From assembly GCF_025655475.1 (NCBI RefSeq), contig NZ_JAHTIK010000001.1, positions 646,080-681,586 of the forward strand: 35,507 nucleotides of DNA. The letters run 5' to 3'. Shown here one piece after another: positions 33,058-35,507 of this stretch (positions are counted from its first letter, which is position 1; each line of letters begins with the position of its first letter). The stretch is from Kitasatospora sp. DSM 101779. Lineage in GTDB: Bacteria > Actinomycetota > Actinomycetes > Streptomycetales > Streptomycetaceae. The position numbers and the translations under genes are program-made. A model generated the notes under the pieces. It made no database searches and had not been told where the DNA came from. It saw nothing but the letters and a program-made list of their open reading frames with translations.

Positions 33058-34686
33058 TCAGGGGCGGAGGTCGAAGATGCCGTAGGAGAAGCCCTCGGCG
33101 CGGATGCGGGTGCCGTCGACGGTGACCCGGTCGACCTCCAGGGGGCGGGCGCCGGCCTTGGCGGTACCGGGGGCGAGGTCGGCTTCGGCGGGGTCGCGTC
33201 GCGGGTTGACCACCACCAGGTGGGTGCCGCCGCGGAGGTAGACGAACGGGTAGCCGCTGTGGAGGACTTCGACTCCCGCGCCGGTGCCCAGGGCGGGGTG
33301 GGCGCGGCGCAGGGCGACCAGGCGCCGGACGCGGTGGAGGAGGGAGTCCGGGTCGGCGAGGGCGGCGGCGACCGTGGGGCGGTCCTCGGCCGGGTCGACC
33401 GGGAGGTAGAGGCGGTCGGCGGGGGCGGTGGAGAACCCGGCGTTGGGGCCGTCGTCCCACTGCATCGGGGTGCGGGAGCCCTGGCGGACCTGGCCGTCGT
33501 CGAGTTGGGCGCCCTCCTTGTCGGGGGTGCCGGGCACGTACCGCATGCCGATCTCGTCGCCGTAGTAGATGGTCGGCAGGGTGGGCCAGGTGAGTTGGAA
33601 GGCGAAGGCGGGGGCGGTCATGTCGCGGGTGCGGGTGCCGCAGGCGAGCCGGGAGAAGTCGTGGTTGGCGGTGGGCAGGGCGACGTGGCCGCTGCCGGCG
33701 ACGGCGGCGGACGCGGCCTGCCAGGCGGCGAGGAAGGGCTCCATGCTGCCGCCGCCCTCGGGGGCGAAGAAGCAGGGGGCGGTGCCCCAGTCGGCGCGGT
33801 GGCTGCCCTGGGCGTTGCCCCAGAGCGAGCGGAGCGCGTCGCCGACGAAGTGCAGGAAGAAGTCGGCGTGGAAGCCGGCCGGAACGGAGACCGCGGGGTC
33901 GCCCCATTCGGCGATGAGGGCGCAGTCGGGGTAGGTGGCGTCGATCCACTCGCGCATCTCGGTCCAGAGCTTGCCGGTCTCGGCGAGTCCGGGGTCGTCC
34001 TTGACCAGGGAGAAGGCCATGTCGACGCGGAAGCCGGCGATGCCGCGGTCGAACCAGTACGCCATGATCTCGCGCAGTGCCGCCCGGTTGGCCTGCGGGC
34101 CGGGGGCGTCCACGCCCTGCCGCCAGGGCTCGTCGGGGTGGGGGCGGGCGTAGCCGAAGTTGAGGGCGGGCTGTACGGGATAGAAGTTGGCCAGGTAGTA
34201 GCCGTCGCGGGCGCCGGGGGCGGGGATCCAGTGCGAGACGGGCGTGCCGATGCGGTCGGACCAGATGTACCGGTCGTCGTCGGGGTCGGCGGCGGAGGCC
34301 GTGAACCAGGGGTGCCGGTGGGAGGTGTGACCGGCCACCAGGTCGAGCATGATGCGGATGCCGCGGCGGCGCGCCTCGGCGACCAGGCGGACGAGGTCCT
34401 CGTTGGTGCCGTAGCGCGGGGCGACGGCGAGGTAGTCGGCGACGTCGTAGCCGGCGTCGCCGAACGGCGAGGTGAAGCAGGGGCTGAACCAGACCACGTC
34501 GACACCCAGCCGTGCCAGGTGGTCGAGGCGGCTCAGCACGCCGGGGAAGTCGCCGATGCCGTCGCCGTCGGAGTCGGCGAAGGTCTGCGGGTAGATCTGG
34601 TAGATCACGGCGTCGGCGAGCCAGTCCGGGGTGCGGCGGCCGGGTGTCCCGGCGGCGGGCCGGTGCGGCGGTGTCGGCTGGGTCAT
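33058..34686 (-). CDS. GH13 alpha-glucosidase / trehalose-synthase-like glycosidase
   Basis: The 542-residue product belongs to glycoside hydrolase family 13 and acts on alpha-glucosides. It has DAVIYQIYPQTFADSDGDGIG at the start of the barrel, GYDVADY (region I-like), DLVAGHTSHRHPWF, and the catalytic set: nucleophile Asp222 (GFRVDMAF), acid Glu260 (ALIAEWGDP) and Asp343 (TANHDF). The ending FVYLRGGTHLVVVNPRRDP is the usual beta-sandwich. No signal peptide is seen, so it is intracellular. Alpha-glucosidase, oligo-1,6-glucosidase or sucrose-type hydrolase activities cannot be separated by eye. ATG 34686 is preceded by AAGGAG at long spacing; an upstream ATG at 34734 is possible. No sugar transporter genes are adjacent. 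Confidence 0.9.
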   Translation of the reverse strand: MTQPTPPHRPAAGTPGRRTPDWLADAVIYQIYPQTFADSDGDGIGDFPGVLSRLDHLARLGVDVVWFSPCFTSPFGDAGYDVADYLAVAPRYGTNEDLVRLVAEARRRGIRIMLDLVAGHTSHRHPWFTASAADPDDDRYIWSDRIGTPVSHWIPAPGARDGYYLANFYPVQPALNFGYARPHPDEPWRQGVDAPGPQANRAALREIMAYWFDRGIAGFRVDMAFSLVKDDPGLAETGKLWTEMREWIDATYPDCALIAEWGDPAVSVPAGFHADFFLHFVGDALRSLWGNAQGSHRADWGTAPCFFAPEGGGSMEPFLAAWQAASAAVAGSGHVALPTANHDFSRLACGTRTRDMTAPAFAFQLTWPTLPTIYYGDEIGMRYVPGTPDKEGAQLDDGQVRQGSRTPMQWDDGPNAGFSTAPADRLYLPVDPAEDRPTVAAALADPDSLLHRVRRLVALRRAHPALGTGAGVEVLHSGYPFVYLRGGTHLVVVNPRRDPAEADLAPGTAKAGARPLEVDRVTVDGTRIRAEGFSYGIFDLRP

Positions 34687-34809
34687 CGGAGGCGGTTCTC
34701 CTTCGGCGACGGCGAACGGGGGCCTGGACGGCATGCTGCCAGGCCCCTACCCCGCGGGCCCGCTCGGAACGCCGCCGGGCCGGGGTGGTGCGGTCCGCGC
34801 GGAGACGGC

Positions 34810-35502
34810 TCAGCTGAGGGTGGTGCGGTCGGCGCGGGCGTGGACGGTGAGGCCGTCGCCGTCCACCGAGACCCCGCTCGCGGCCAGACCGATCGGCAGC
34901 TCCGGCAGGGTGCGGTCGCGTTCCTGGAACACCGCGGCGAAGCGGGTGTCGGCCGGGTCGAGCGGGCGGCCCGCCAGGGTCGCGGTCACCGGCCGGACGT
35001 TCACGGCGTGCCCGGTGAGCCGGACCTCGGCGGTGACGTCCAGCGGGAGGCCGAGGACGCTGCGGGCCAGGTGCAGCCGGCCGTGGTCGGCAGTCACCGC
35101 GGAGTCCGGGCCGAGTGCGGCCGCCAGCGCGTCGAACGGGACGGTGAACCGCGCCTCGGCCCCGGCCGCCGTGTAGTGACCGGACCGTTCGGACACGTCC
35201 CGCAGGTCGACCCGGGCAGCCACCGGCAGCCCGCCCGCGGCGTGGGCAGCGGCCCGGACGGAGACGGCCGGGAAGGTGCCACGGGCCGCCTCCAGCAGGA
35301 ACGGGAAGCCCTCGACGGTCACCTCCGGCGTGCCCACCACGGACGGCTGCCGGTCGGCGACCCGGTGCGCGAGCCGGTCCTCGGCAGCGCCGGCGGCCAC
35401 CCGGTCGGTGCCGAGGGCCGCGGCGGCGAGTCCCGCCAGGGCGGCGACGGCCACCCAGCGCGGACGGATCCGCCCTCGCACGGCCGCCCTCGGCGGGCGC
35501 AC
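34810..35502 (-). CDS. LmeA-family (DUF2993) phospholipid-binding protein
   Basis: The 230-residue product starts with a basic N-terminus and one hydrophobic helix (about residues 15-34, RWVAVAALAGLAAAALGTD), so it is membrane-anchored or exported. The rest follows DUF2993: VTVEGFPFLLEAARGTFPAV, VDLRDVSERSG, ARFTVPFDALAAALGPDSAV and LPIGLAASGVSVDGDGLTVH. Mycobacterial LmeA binds acidic phospholipids in the envelope and supports lipomannan elongation; the streptomycete role is not established. The GTG at 35502 is close to the window edge, so a start further upstream cannot be excluded. Length fits the family. Confidence 0.85.
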   Translation of the reverse strand: MRPPRAAVRGRIRPRWVAVAALAGLAAAALGTDRVAAGAAEDRLAHRVADRQPSVVGTPEVTVEGFPFLLEAARGTFPAVSVRAAAHAAGGLPVAARVDLRDVSERSGHYTAAGAEARFTVPFDALAAALGPDSAVTADHGRLHLARSVLGLPLDVTAEVRLTGHAVNVRPVTATLAGRPLDPADTRFAAVFQERDRTLPELPIGLAASGVSVDGDGLTVHARADRTTLS

Positions 35503-35507
35503 CGCCG

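Overview
The window is high-GC actinobacterial DNA, most likely from a member of the Streptomycetaceae (Streptomyces or Kitasatospora type). The support is a third codon position that is almost always G or C, frequent GTG starts, Streptomyces-like -10 hexamers, and families typical of the group: Ku with a SAP-type tail, STAS and RsbW-type regulators, many TetR regulators, LmeA/DUF2993, and Rpf/LysM remains. It is chromosomal in character. I see no insertion sequence, integrase, CRISPR array, tRNA or rRNA.

Left part (1-9.8 kb): end of an unknown gene, Ku, and a small gene whose leaderless promoter contains an SOS (LexA) box. Then come a conserved small protein, a STAS antagonist, a D-2-hydroxyacid dehydrogenase, a TmrB-like ATP-binding protein, and an SDR-like protein divergent from a TetR regulator with matching inverted repeats between them. 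These are followed by a membrane protein with a PemK/MazF-like tail, a GAP/Sap-family membrane protein, a glycine-rich unknown, a stand-alone EF-G domain IV-like protein and an RsbW-type ATPase.

Middle part (9.8-19.5 kb): a methyltransferase, a frameshifted LysE translocator in frame with it, an alpha/beta hydrolase behind a promoter-embedded palindrome, a FadH-type 2,4-dienoyl-CoA reductase, a class II glutamine amidotransferase, a second STAS gene, a coupled MFS transporter and TetR pair, and a heavily decayed Rpf/LysM cell-wall hydrolase gene.

Right part (19.5-35.5 kb): a resistance-like cluster read leftwards consists of TetR, a TetX-like FAD monooxygenase and a two-gene heterodimeric ABC exporter. 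Its promoter carries three operator copies spaced exactly 15 bp apart. Divergent from it is a small protein made of 26 consecutive Ser-x-x triplets with a C-terminal membrane helix, followed by a polyglycine-hydrolase-like serine hydrolase. Then come an APC permease, a signal-less periplasmic-binding-protein homologue, a truncated and frameshifted metallo-beta-lactamase gene, a DUF1963 protein, a small membrane protein, a GH13 glucosidase and a DUF2993 protein.

The best candidates for something new are the Ser-x-x protein paired with the hydrolase, the triple-operator inactivation-plus-efflux cluster with its complementary half-dead exporter, and the SOS-controlled leaderless gene next to Ku. 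All functional statements are read from sequence only; no database search was run.
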